Below are positions 8,069 to 14,624 of a DNA stretch of 19,886 bases, in pieces. A program made the position numbers and the translations under genes. Source of the stretch: an uncultured Clostridia bacterium (GTDB lineage: Bacteria > Bacillota > Clostridia > TANB77 > CAG-508); the NCBI GenBank assembly GCA_949077355.1, contig CARUQW010000030.1:1-19886 (forward strand), read 5' to 3'. Within the stretch, counting starts at the first letter, position 1. Every line of letters begins with the position of its first letter. Below the pieces are notes generated by a model. The model was not told the DNA's origin. It did no database searches and worked only from the letters and a program-made list of their open reading frames with translations.

Positions 8069-8138
8069 GAGGTTGCCAATGGTTCCGGGTTTAAATGGCA
8101 ACCTCTAAGTTGCCATTTAAACCCGGAACCATTGGCAA
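8069..8138. repeat. Perfect 29-bp inverted repeat with an alternative overlapping hairpin
   Basis: The arms at 8073-8101 and 8110-8138 are exact reverse complements around an 8-base loop. The arms contain GGTTCCGGGTTTAAATGGC, which is GC-richer than its surroundings. The loop plus the end of the left arm (8096-8106, TGGCAACCTCT) can instead pair with 8069-8079 (AGAGGTTGCCA), so two mutually exclusive folds exist. No T-run follows on the plus strand; A residues and the next gene's ribosome binding site (GAGGT, 8142-8146) follow directly. It could be an attenuator or processing hairpin between the adhesin and the PLP enzyme, or a small palindromic mobile element. It shares no sequence with the GTGCCTGTCCC repeats. 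Confidence 0.85.
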
Positions 8139-8155
8139 AAAAGAGGTAAAATAGA

Positions 8156-9391
8156 ATGAATCAGGATATAATAGAATTATCAAAACAAGTAGAAGAGGAA
8201 ATAAAACCTATATTAGAAAAAGTGAATGACATTTGTGAAAAAAATAGTCAAAAGGTTTTAACTGCATTTCAAGAATGTAAATTACAAGAGGCTCATTTAA
8301 ATTCTTCTACTGGATATGGAATTGATGAACCAGGAAGAAATAAAATAGAAGAGATATACAGCCATATATTTAAAGCAGAAGATAGCCTAGTAAGAGCACA
8401 ATTCATATCTGGCACACATGCCTTAGCAATTACTCTATCAGCTTTATTAAGACCTGGAGATACGATGCTTAGTATTACAGGAGAACCCTATGATACGCTT
8501 CAAACAGTAATTGGAATTGGAAAAGAGCAAAGTAAAAGTTCATTAAAAACTTTTGGTATTCAATATGAACAAATTGATTTAGTAGAAAATGATTTTGACA
8601 TTTTAGCAATTCAAGATAGACTAAAAAAACAAAATATTAAATTAATTGAGATTCAAAGGTCAAGAGGTTATTCAACAAGAAAAAGTTTGACAATTGAAAA
8701 AATAGAAAATGCAATTCGAGCAATTCGAGAAGTTGATAAAAATGTTATGATTATGGTTGATAATTGCTATGGTGAGTTTGTGCAAGAAAGAGAACCAATT
8801 GAGGTAGGAGCAGATATTGCAGTAGGTTCATTAATGAAGAATTTAGGAGCTGGTATTGCAAATTCAGGAGCGTATATTGTAGGAAAGAAAGATTTAATTG
8901 AATTGTGTGCAGAAAGATTAACTTCACCAGGAATTGGGAAAGAAATTGGTCCATCTTTGAATCAAAATCCATTGTTTATAAAAGGATTATTCTTTGCACC
9001 GAGTGTAGTAGCCAGTAGTGTAAAAACAGCAATTTTTGCAAGTTGTATTTTAGAAAAATTAGGATATCAGGTAGAACCTAGATATGATGAAGTAAGAGCA
9101 GATATTGTACAAACTCTTCATTTAGGAACAGAAGAAGCATTAGTTAAATTTTGTCAAGGAATCCAAATGGGATCACCAATTGATTCAGATGTTATTCCCT
9201 ATCCAGGAGATATGGGAGGATATGAAGATAAAGTAATTATGGCTGCAGGAACGTTTACACAAGGTTCAACGATAGAACTTAGTTGTGATGGCCCAATTCG
9301 AAAACCATATATAGCATATATGCAGGGTGGACTTACATATGAATATGGAAAATTGGGTATATTAAAAGCAATAGAACATATGAAAAATTAA
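8156..9391 (+). CDS. PLP-dependent enzyme, methionine gamma-lyase/aluminium resistance family (YnbB-like)
   Basis: A 411-residue protein of the Met_gamma_lyase (aluminium resistance) family, a fold-type I PLP enzyme group related to cystathionine enzymes. Visible features are RAQFISGTHALAITLSALLRPGD near residues 82-104, an IMVDNCYGEFV segment with the Asp that contacts the PLP ring, and VGSLMKNLGAG in which Lys228 is the likely Schiff-base lysine. The natural substrate is not established for most members, so methionine gamma-lyase activity should not be assumed. In many Firmicutes the gene sits beside miaA, hfq or glnR; that context is absent here. It leads a run with 9411, 10197 and 11487. 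Its GAGGT site lies directly after the palindrome at 8138. Confidence 0.92.
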   Translation: MNQDIIELSKQVEEEIKPILEKVNDICEKNSQKVLTAFQECKLQEAHLNSSTGYGIDEPGRNKIEEIYSHIFKAEDSLVRAQFISGTHALAITLSALLRPGDTMLSITGEPYDTLQTVIGIGKEQSKSSLKTFGIQYEQIDLVENDFDILAIQDRLKKQNIKLIEIQRSRGYSTRKSLTIEKIENAIRAIREVDKNVMIMVDNCYGEFVQEREPIEVGADIAVGSLMKNLGAGIANSGAYIVGKKDLIELCAERLTSPGIGKEIGPSLNQNPLFIKGLFFAPSVVASSVKTAIFASCILEKLGYQVEPRYDEVRADIVQTLHLGTEEALVKFCQGIQMGSPIDSDVIPYPGDMGGYEDKVIMAAGTFTQGSTIELSCDGPIRKPYIAYMQGGLTYEYGKLGILKAIEHMKN

Positions 9392-9410
9392 AAAAGGAAG
9401 GAAGAAGAAA

Positions 9411-10196
9411 ATGTTAGTAGTAGGTATTTTAGTTGGTTTAATTGTATTAATTTTAGCTATTTTGATTGTAGGAGGAAGTTCTGCCAGAAAAGCCAATAGA
9501 AGAATTGAGAAAGAAAGAAAAGAAGCAGTGAAAAATGCTAAAAAGGAAATGAAAGAAAAACAGAAAAATGCGAGAAAAAGTGAAGAAGAATATGTTGACA
9601 TTTTAAATCAGGTGGAAGAAGATGAAAACGAAGAAGTTGAAGAAATGGAAGATATAGAAGAGATAGAAGAGGATGAAGATGAAGACGAATACAATTTTGA
9701 AACTTCAGAAGAACAAGAGGAATTAGAAGTAGAACTAGAAGAACCAGAGACAGTAAATACAGATTCTGATATTGAATTTTTATTTGATGAATCAATAGAA
9801 GAAACTGTGAAAGAAGAGCCAGTAGAAGAAACTTTGGAAATAGATACAGAAGAAGAAACCAAGGAAGAAAGTGAAAAAGAATCTGATATTGAATTTTTAG
9901 ACAATACTTTAGAAAGGTATATTAAAGAGGCACAAGCAGATGATATTGGATATTTAAATGGAGAGCCAGAAGAGGAAGAAGAGGAAGATATAACATTTTT
10001 ATTAGAACAAGAAAAGGAAGAAGAGAAGAAAGAAGAAACACCAAAAAAGAAGACTACTACTAAAAAGTCAACTACAAGTAAAACAACAAAATCACCAGCA
10101 AAAAAAACGACAAGTAAAAAAACAACAACAAAGAAAACCACAGGAACTAAATCAACAACCAAAAAATCAACAACGAAAAAGAAAGAAGATAAATAA
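9411..10196 (+). CDS. Membrane-anchored polyampholyte protein with repeated DIxFL motifs and Lys/Thr tail
   Basis: A 261-residue protein with no recognised enzymatic domain. Residues 1-21 are a single membrane helix, followed by a basic coiled-coil-like segment (about 27-57), a strongly acidic region (about 58-210) and a basic tail of Lys/Thr/Ser repeats (about 211-261) reminiscent of histone H1-like tails. The acidic region carries four spaced short motifs: DIEFL at 120-124, DIEFL at 159-163, DIGYL at 178-182 and DITFL at 193-197. They look like repeated docking motifs. The stop codon directly abuts the ATG of the next gene, so the two are probably translated from one message. The tail is suited to binding nucleic acid or another polyanion on the cytoplasmic face, but that is inference. 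The base composition alone gives long spurious frames on the opposite strand. Confidence 0.75.
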   Translation: MLVVGILVGLIVLILAILIVGGSSARKANRRIEKERKEAVKNAKKEMKEKQKNARKSEEEYVDILNQVEEDENEEVEEMEDIEEIEEDEDEDEYNFETSEEQEELEVELEEPETVNTDSDIEFLFDESIEETVKEEPVEETLEIDTEEETKEESEKESDIEFLDNTLERYIKEAQADDIGYLNGEPEEEEEEDITFLLEQEKEEEKKEETPKKKTTTKKSTTSKTTKSPAKKTTSKKTTTKKTTGTKSTTKKSTTKKKEDK

Positions 10197-11459
10197 ATGA
10201 AAATTATTGTAATTGGTGGAGGCCCTAGCGGAATGATGGCAGCCATTGTTGCTAAGCAAAATGGGCATCAGGTGATTTTATTGGAAAAAATGAAATCATT
10301 AGGTAGAAAATTATTAATAACAGGAAAAGGAAGATGTAATATTACATCTTCTTTAGGTATGGAGGATTTTATCAAAAACACGCCAGGAAATGGAAGATTT
10401 TTGTATAGTTGTTACCGAAATTATACCAATCAGGATATGATTCAATTTTTAAAAGATGAAGGGTTAGAAGTAAAAGAAGAAAGAGGAAACCGAATTTTTC
10501 CCATAACGGATAAATCACAAGATGTATTAAAATGTTTCACTAAGAAGTTAAAAGAGCAAAAAGTGGAAATAAAATATGAAACAGAAGTGACAAAAATAGT
10601 AATAGAGCAAGGAGAAAAACCAAATCATGTAATTGCGGTAGAAACAAACCATGGTAAAATAGGAGCAGATAGAATTATTTTAGCAACAGGAGGAAAGAGT
10701 TATCCACTAACAGGTTCTACTGGTGATGGTTATAAATTAGCAGAACAATTAGGACATACTATAACAGAAATTAGACCATCATTAGTACCGTTAGAGGCTT
10801 ATGAAAAATCGATTTGTGAAAAATTGCAAGGATTAAGTTTGAGAAATGTAGAAATTAAATTAGTAGATATAGAAACAAACAAAGAAATTTATAAAGATTT
10901 TGGAGAGATGTTATTTACTCATTTTGGTGTTTCAGGACCCATTGTGTTGAGTTCATCTGCACATTTAGTTCGATATAAACAGATAGAAGAAAAAATGAAT
11001 CGTCAAAGAATTGTTTTTACAATTGATTTAAAACCAGCTTTATCAGAAGAAAAGCTAGATGATAGGATTTTAAGAGATTTTCAAGAAATTTCCAATAAGC
11101 AATTTAAGAATGGATTGGATAAATTATTACCACAAAAGATGATTCCGATTGTGATACAAAGAAGCGAAATAGATGGTAATAAACCAATTAATATGATTAC
11201 AAAAGAAGAAAGAAGAAGATTGGTAAAATTATTGAAAAATTTTATGATTGAAATAAAAGGTTTTAGACCGATTGAAGAAGCTATTATTACAAGTGGAGGA
11301 GTCAGCATTAAGGAAATTAATCCTAAGACAATGCAATCTAAGATTGTAAGTGGGTTGTATTTTGCAGGTGAAATCATAGATGTGGATAGTTATACAGGAG
11401 GATTTAATTTGCAAATAGCCTATTCGACAGGATATACAGCTGGATTGTTAAAGGAATAG
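10197..11459 (+). CDS. FAD-dependent oxidoreductase, BaiN/HI0933 family
   Basis: A 420-residue flavoprotein. The N-terminal IIVIGGGPSGMMAA matches the dinucleotide-binding GxGxxG motif for FAD, and EKMKSLGRKLLITGKGRCNIT is the family hallmark. A second glycine-rich strand, RIILATGGKSYPLTGSTGDGY, and the C-terminal segments ITSGGVSIKEI and SGLYFAGEIIDVDSYTGGFNLQIAYSTG are all intact. Length is normal. The family is widespread and mostly uncharacterised; the name BaiN comes from a bile-acid reductive enzyme in some gut Clostridia, but membership alone does not show that activity. The ATG follows the preceding stop with no gap. The next gene starts 27 bases downstream. Confidence 0.93.
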   Translation: MKIIVIGGGPSGMMAAIVAKQNGHQVILLEKMKSLGRKLLITGKGRCNITSSLGMEDFIKNTPGNGRFLYSCYRNYTNQDMIQFLKDEGLEVKEERGNRIFPITDKSQDVLKCFTKKLKEQKVEIKYETEVTKIVIEQGEKPNHVIAVETNHGKIGADRIILATGGKSYPLTGSTGDGYKLAEQLGHTITEIRPSLVPLEAYEKSICEKLQGLSLRNVEIKLVDIETNKEIYKDFGEMLFTHFGVSGPIVLSSSAHLVRYKQIEEKMNRQRIVFTIDLKPALSEEKLDDRILRDFQEISNKQFKNGLDKLLPQKMIPIVIQRSEIDGNKPINMITKEERRRLVKLLKNFMIEIKGFRPIEEAIITSGGVSIKEINPKTMQSKIVSGLYFAGEIIDVDSYTGGFNLQIAYSTGYTAGLLKE

Positions 11460-11486
11460 GTCGAAAATGGTGATAGGAGATATAAG

Positions 11487-12116
11487 ATGGAATTTGTGAC
11501 AATTGAGAAATTAGTGCAGGCAGAAGTGACAGAAAAAAAATCAAAATTTATAGCTAATTTGTTTCCTGTTCAAAATGCGGAGGAAGCGGAAGAAACCATA
11601 AAAATGATTAAGAAGAAATATCATGATGCTAGGCATAATTGTATGGCATATCGAGTGGTGGAAGAAGGTCAAGTTCATGAAAAATCAAGTGATGATGGAG
11701 AACCATCTGGAACAGCAGGAGCACCTATGCTAACAATACTACAAAAAAATAATTTAGCAAATGTACTGGTTATGGTTACTCGTTATTTTGGTGGTATCTT
11801 GCTAGGAACAGGAGGGCTAGTTCGTGCTTATTCAGATAGTTTACTAAAAGCGATTCAAGAAAGTCAATTACTAACAAAGTGTTTCGGAATCGAAATGTTG
11901 GTGACGATAGAATATTGCGAATTTGATAATTTTAAATATTATTGTAGAAATAATAATATTTTGATAACAAATGTAGAATATAGTGAATGGATTGCTTGTA
12001 AAATAGAATTAGAGGATGTTCAAAAAGAAAAGATATTGAAAGATTTTGCAACAAAAAATATTATTTTAAAAGATATCAAAGAAATAGCTAAAAAATATAT
12101 TACGAAAAGTATATGA
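11487..12116 (+). CDS. YigZ/IMPACT family protein
   Basis: A 209-residue protein. The N-terminal IMPACT domain is recognised by KSKFIANLFPVQNAEEAEE, the KKYHDARHNCMAYR segment, DDGEPSGTAGAPML and VTRYFGGILLGTGGLVRAYS. The C-terminal ~70 residues match the DUF1949 ferredoxin-like domain. The family is related to the eukaryotic translation regulator IMPACT, but the bacterial role is not well defined. It closes the four-gene run starting at 8156 and is followed by a strong terminator. The start follows a GGAG site within a 27-base gap. Confidence 0.94.
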   Translation: MEFVTIEKLVQAEVTEKKSKFIANLFPVQNAEEAEETIKMIKKKYHDARHNCMAYRVVEEGQVHEKSSDDGEPSGTAGAPMLTILQKNNLANVLVMVTRYFGGILLGTGGLVRAYSDSLLKAIQESQLLTKCFGIEMLVTIEYCEFDNFKYYCRNNNILITNVEYSEWIACKIELEDVQKEKILKDFATKNIILKDIKEIAKKYITKSI

Positions 12117-12133
12117 AAAAAGTGTTTTTATAA

Positions 12134-12170
12134 AGTTTCTGGAAAATATTTCCAGAAACTATTGCTTTTT
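12134..12170 (+). terminator. Rho-independent terminator after the yigZ-like gene
   Basis: A perfect 12-bp stem (AGTTTCTGGAAA at 12134-12145 with 12149-12160) has a 3-base loop and is followed by ATTGCTTTTT. The T-rich tail overlaps the -35 element of the spo0A promoter. Confidence 0.85.
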
Positions 12171-12190
12171 CTCGAATAAATGCTTATAAT
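12162..12190 (+). promoter_or_regulatory. spo0A promoter with a possible 0A box
   Basis: TTGCTT (12162-12167), a 17-base spacer and TATAAT (12185-12190) form a good sigma-A promoter. Inside the spacer, TCTCGAA (12170-12176) differs at one position from the Spo0A target TGTCGAA, which would allow autoregulation. The single-mismatch box is weak evidence. The TAGGAGG ribosome binding site is at 12214-12220. Confidence 0.55.
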
Positions 12191-12226
12191 AGGGATTGTT
12201 AAAAATTACCGTTTAGGAGGAGAAAT

Positions 12227-13045
12227 ATGAAAGAAAAGCTTAGCATTTTAATTGCTGATGATAATCAAGAATTTAGTCATACATTATCTTCTTATATCAA
12301 TAGTCAAGAAGATATGGAGGTAATTGCAGTTGCAAAAGATGGAAATGAAGCAGTGGATATGATATCCAATACGATGCCAGATGTAGCTTTATTAGATGTA
12401 ATTATGCCACATTTAGATGGATTAGGAGTATTAGAAAAACTAAATAATGTAAAAATAGATAAAAAACCAATTTGTATTATGCTATCAGCAGTAGGACAAG
12501 ACAAAATAACGCAAAAGGCAATTATAGCAGGTGCAGACTACTACATAGTAAAACCATTTGATATTGAAGTTTTAATTAAAAGGATACGTGAAATAAAGTT
12601 CTTTAAACCAAACCAAACAGGAAGTAATTTTATTACAAGGGAATCCAAACAAAAATATATTGATTTACCAGAAAAAGAAGCCAAAAGAGGAGAAAACTTA
12701 GAGGCTTTGGTAACCAATATTATTCATGAAGTCGGCGTACCTGCTCATATTAAGGGATATCAATATTTAAGAGAAGCAATTATGATGGTTGTTAATGATA
12801 TTGATGTGATTAATCAAATTACAAAGAGTTTATACCCTAAAATTGCCTTTAAATTTAATACAACACCAAGTAGAGTAGAGCGTGCCATTCGTCATGCTAT
12901 AGAAGTTGCTTGGGGACGCGGGCAACAAGATGCTGTTGAAAATATATTTGGATACACAATTTCAGCTGCAAAAGGAAAGCCTACCAATTCAGAATTTATT
13001 GCAATGATAGCTGATAAATTAAGATTAGAACTTAAGAGTGCATAA
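12227..13045 (+). CDS. spo0A: Sporulation master regulator Spo0A
   Basis: A 272-residue two-domain response regulator that, when phosphorylated, switches on entry into sporulation and stationary-phase genes by binding 0A boxes. The receiver domain (about 1-125) has the acidic pair Asp11/Asp12, the phosphorylation site Asp57 (ALLDVIMP) and the conserved Lys109 (YYIVKPFD). The C-terminal DNA-binding domain (about 155-272) carries HEVGVPAHIKGYQYLR and the recognition-helix segment TPSRVERAIRHAIEVAW, all typical. It is monocistronic, with its own promoter and terminator. Together with spoIVFA/spoIVFB downstream it indicates a sporulating lineage. Confidence 0.97.
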   Translation: MKEKLSILIADDNQEFSHTLSSYINSQEDMEVIAVAKDGNEAVDMISNTMPDVALLDVIMPHLDGLGVLEKLNNVKIDKKPICIMLSAVGQDKITQKAIIAGADYYIVKPFDIEVLIKRIREIKFFKPNQTGSNFITRESKQKYIDLPEKEAKRGENLEALVTNIIHEVGVPAHIKGYQYLREAIMMVVNDIDVINQITKSLYPKIAFKFNTTPSRVERAIRHAIEVAWGRGQQDAVENIFGYTISAAKGKPTNSEFIAMIADKLRLELKSA

Positions 13046-13105
13046 TGGTTAGTTTTGGGACAGGCACAAACTAACCAAAAGTGGATACTTTTGGGACAGG
13101 TTACA
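13046..13105 (-). repeat. Degenerate GTGCCTGTCCC-type palindromic repeat, inverted copy
   Basis: Starts one base after the spo0A stop codon. Positions 13047-13076 are the reverse complement of the 31-nt unit seen at 12-42 and 884-914, with one base missing from one arm; GGTTAGTTT pairs with AAACTAACC around TGGGACAGGCAC. A second partial core, CTTTTGGGACAGG, follows at 13088-13100. This is a dispersed family present at both ends of the window. Confidence 0.75.
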
Positions 13106-13136
13106 TACAAATTGAAAATTAAACAAGAAAATAAAC

Positions 13137-13196
13137 TTCCAAGATTTATTAGTTAATATTTTAAAATGTTAACCAGTAGATCTTGGAAACTTTTTT
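13137..13196 (+). terminator. Terminator downstream of spo0A
   Basis: TTCCAAGAT (13137-13145) pairs with ATCTTGGAA (13180-13188), with further internal pairing between GTTAA- and TTAAC-type segments. A run ACTTTTTT follows. The rest of the interval 13046-13377 holds the repeat just upstream, a promoter at 13205-13233 and a small candidate open frame at 13305. Confidence 0.75.
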
Positions 13197-13204
13197 ATAA
13201 ATAC

Positions 13205-13233
13205 TAGACAAACAAGTAAAAATATACTATACT
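13205..13233 (+). promoter_or_regulatory. Predicted promoter for the small frame at 13305 and the 311-residue gene
   Basis: TAGACA (13205-13210) and TATACT (13228-13233) with a 17-base spacer. Transcription from near 13240 would cover both the small frame at 13305 and the gene at 13378. Confidence 0.55.
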
Positions 13234-13304
13234 ATATAACAAAAGTAGAATGAAACTAAAAGCATATTTCCTATTTAATAGCATATATTAATATAGGTGA
13301 TAAA

Positions 13305-13478
13305 ATGTTGAAGAAAAATAATTATTATATGTATTGTAGAGTAGCAAATAAAAGTCAGATAGAAGAGGAAAAAAGAAATGAAGAACGAAATGATAGAAAA
13401 ATATATAGAAGAAATATTAGCGGATATACTAAAAAGTTTTGCCATACCGAATCATATTATGCAAAAGGTAAAAGATAG
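13305..13478 (+). CDS. Candidate 57-residue small ORF overlapping the next gene
   Basis: ATG 13305 is preceded by AGGTGA at a five-base spacing and opens a 57-codon frame that overlaps the next gene by about 100 bases in another frame. The N-terminal segment YYMYCRVANKSQIEEEK weakly resembles the start of serine recombinase catalytic domains (YxRVSTxxQ), but the Ser nucleophile is replaced by Ala and the frame is far too short. It may be a leader peptide that couples translation of the gene at 13378, a recombinase remnant, or chance. Only the part before 13378 is free of overlapping coding constraint. Confidence 0.3.
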   Translation: MLKKNNYYMYCRVANKSQIEEEKRNEERNDRKIYRRNISGYTKKFCHTESYYAKGKR

Positions 13479-14313
13479 TGTTAGGGAAAATATTTATGCT
13501 ATCATTTCTCATTGGCATGATATTGAATTTAGAAATGCAGTGTTAGTGACAGGAATGGAAGAAGCTAAATTCTATGAGCCGGAAGCTTCGATTGCTATAA
13601 AATGTTTTGTAGTAGTAGCGATTAGAAATAGTTATTTAGAGGAAATATTTAGTGATGATTGTGTTAAAATTGGAATGGATAAGCCAGTTGATGAAGAAAA
13701 AATGTTGCTAGTAACGAAAGGCGCAATAGAATATTTTAAAGATGTAGATTTTGGTGATATAGCTAAAAAAATACAACTATTAGAAGAAAATGATAAATAT
13801 TTAAAAATTGCAAAACAATATCCTATGGCATGGAATGCCTTGATTCAGTTAGGAAAGTGTAATAGCAAAAAACTAATTTATAACAAAGTAAAAATAGAAG
13901 AAAAAATAAAATTAGAAGAGTATAATCCAAAAGCGATAATTGTAGGAAAAGAATTGAAAGAAACAGAATCTGGAATAACAAAAGAATTATCACAAGAGTT
14001 GATACAAATTTTAAAAAGAATAACAAACGAACCAGAAGGCATACTTTACGTAGATTGTTTTAAAATGTTAACAAGAAATTTTGAAAAATTGCTTAAAGTA
14101 ATAGAAATATTATTAGAAAATGAAGCTTATTTTTTAACAAGTAATTATATGATTGGTAATACTTATATTGGGAAAAGAGAAAACATTTATAGAGCTGCAC
14201 ATACAACAAAAGAAATATATGAAAAAATAAAAGAAGAAAGATTTTTAAATGATTTATCGAAGACACATAGAACAATATTAAAAAAATATATAGATTATTG
14301 TTTTAATGAATAA
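13378..14313 (+). CDS. Unrecognised 311-residue cytoplasmic protein
   Basis: I do not recognise a family. The protein is predominantly helical and charged, without a signal peptide or membrane helix. The N-terminal half contains FRNAVLVTGMEEAKFYEPEA and a conserved-looking IKCFVVVAIRNSYLEEIF segment. The C-terminal ~100 residues (ELSQELIQILKRITNEPEGILYVDCF, then MIGNTYIGKRENIYRAA) have the helical look of a winged-helix or adaptor domain, but this is not secure. ATG 13378 follows AGAGGA by eight bases, and an in-frame TAG lies just upstream. Base composition resembles its neighbours. It ends at a shared terminator. Confidence 0.75.
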   Translation: MKNEMIEKYIEEILADILKSFAIPNHIMQKVKDSVRENIYAIISHWHDIEFRNAVLVTGMEEAKFYEPEASIAIKCFVVVAIRNSYLEEIFSDDCVKIGMDKPVDEEKMLLVTKGAIEYFKDVDFGDIAKKIQLLEENDKYLKIAKQYPMAWNALIQLGKCNSKKLIYNKVKIEEKIKLEEYNPKAIIVGKELKETESGITKELSQELIQILKRITNEPEGILYVDCFKMLTRNFEKLLKVIEILLENEAYFLTSNYMIGNTYIGKRENIYRAAHTTKEIYEKIKEERFLNDLSKTHRTILKKYIDYCFNE

Positions 14314-14317
14314 AAAT

Positions 14318-14354
14318 AAATTCTCTCTATACTTTTGCAGTATAGAGAGAATTT
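14318..14354. terminator. Bidirectional terminator between converging genes
   Basis: A perfect 15-bp stem (14318-14332 with 14340-14354, AAATTCTCTCTATAC and its complement) encloses a 7-base loop. It lies between the stop of the plus-strand gene ending at 14313 and the minus-strand peptide gene ending at 14356. T-rich tails are present on both strands, with the stronger one on the minus strand. Confidence 0.85.
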
Positions 14355-14355
14355 A

Positions 14356-14475
14356 TTATCTTGGTGTAGAACGACGGTGAGCTCTTACTCTAATACCATC
14401 TTTTCTAGTATAAGAGCGTACAGGTACAATTTTTTTGGCTTGTTTGCCTTTAATACTTGTTTTTGTTTTAGCCAT
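14356..14475 (-). CDS. 39-residue basic peptide with SYTRKDG motif
   Basis: A very basic small protein beginning MAKTKTSIKGKQ and ending with VRSYTRKDGIRVRAHRRS. The pattern SYTRKDG-x-x-V-x-x-H-x-R is, as far as I recall, recurrent in small or terminal segments of Firmicutes and phage proteins, but I cannot assign a function. I chose the start at 14475 because AAGGAA precedes it by about a dozen bases. A frame beginning at 14571 is open but would add unconvincing sequence that overlaps the promoter region. In the 5' leader, AATTCC (14502-14507) can pair with the GGAATT (14486-14491) that contains part of the ribosome binding site, so translation may be gated by structure. The peptide diverges from the predicted small RNA at 14547. 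Confidence 0.65.
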   Translation of the reverse strand: MAKTKTSIKGKQAKKIVPVRSYTRKDGIRVRAHRRSTPR

Positions 14476-14511
14476 AGTATATACCAATTCCTTTCTTAGT
14501 TGGAATTTTTC

Positions 14512-14540
14512 TTGATAATATTTTTGATATATGCTATAAT
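14512..14540 (+). promoter_or_regulatory. Strong promoter of a predicted small RNA
   Basis: TTGATA (14512-14517) and TATAAT (14535-14540) with an exact 17-base spacer, reading right. There is no coding frame downstream on this strand before the terminator at 14590-14624. Confidence 0.65.
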
Positions 14541-14548
14541 GATAATGG

Positions 14549-14557
14549 ATTATACCA
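14549..14557 (-). promoter_or_regulatory. Extended -10 promoter of the basic peptide
   Basis: On the minus strand the sequence reads TGGTATAAT, an extended -10 element, with only a poor -35. Its footprint overlaps that of the plus-strand promoter at 14512-14540; the two -10 boxes are eight bases apart. RNA polymerase could probably occupy only one of them at a time. Confidence 0.45.
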
Positions 14558-14589
14558 AGGTGGGTAACCAACTAAATCCCCATCTATAA

Positions 14590-14624
14590 AGCTGATAGCA
14601 TGTGCGAGATGCTGTCAGTTTTTT
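14590..14624 (+). terminator. Terminator of the small RNA
   Basis: An 11-bp stem, AGCTGATAGCA with TGCTGTCAGTT (G-T wobbles included), has a 9-base loop and continues into six T residues. On the minus strand the stem lies directly after the stop of the DUF262 gene but has no T-run there. Confidence 0.8.

Larger units (their letters stand above)
14547..14624 (+). ncRNA. Predicted ~80-nt small RNA
   Basis: It begins about seven bases after a near-consensus promoter and ends at a strong terminator, with no useful open frame in between. A 5' hairpin can form from GGTGGG (14559-14564) and CCCATC (14579-14584). The terminator stem is 14590-14600 with 14610-14620 (one mid-stem and one end G-T wobble), followed by TTTTTT (14619-14624). 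The 14-base loop TAACCAACTAAATC is a candidate base-pairing region. It does not match a riboswitch or housekeeping RNA that I know. The 3' end abuts the convergent DUF262 gene, which ends at 14623 on the other strand. Confidence 0.5.

Noticed and set aside
9608..10246. Long Ser/Val-rich minus-strand open frame opposite the polyampholyte gene
   Set aside because: It is the complement of GAA/GAG- and AAA/ACA-rich codons. It has no suitable ribosome binding site, and the plus frame abuts the next gene as in an operon.
14476..14571. N-terminal extension of the basic peptide to 71 residues
   Set aside because: The extension runs through the promoter region and has no ribosome binding site, whereas ATG 14475 has AAGGAA at a workable distance.
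14547..14584. Known riboswitch (fluoride, preQ1, c-di-GMP) or T-box in the small RNA
   Set aside because: The conserved cores I know for these classes are not present, and no gene on the same strand follows the terminator.
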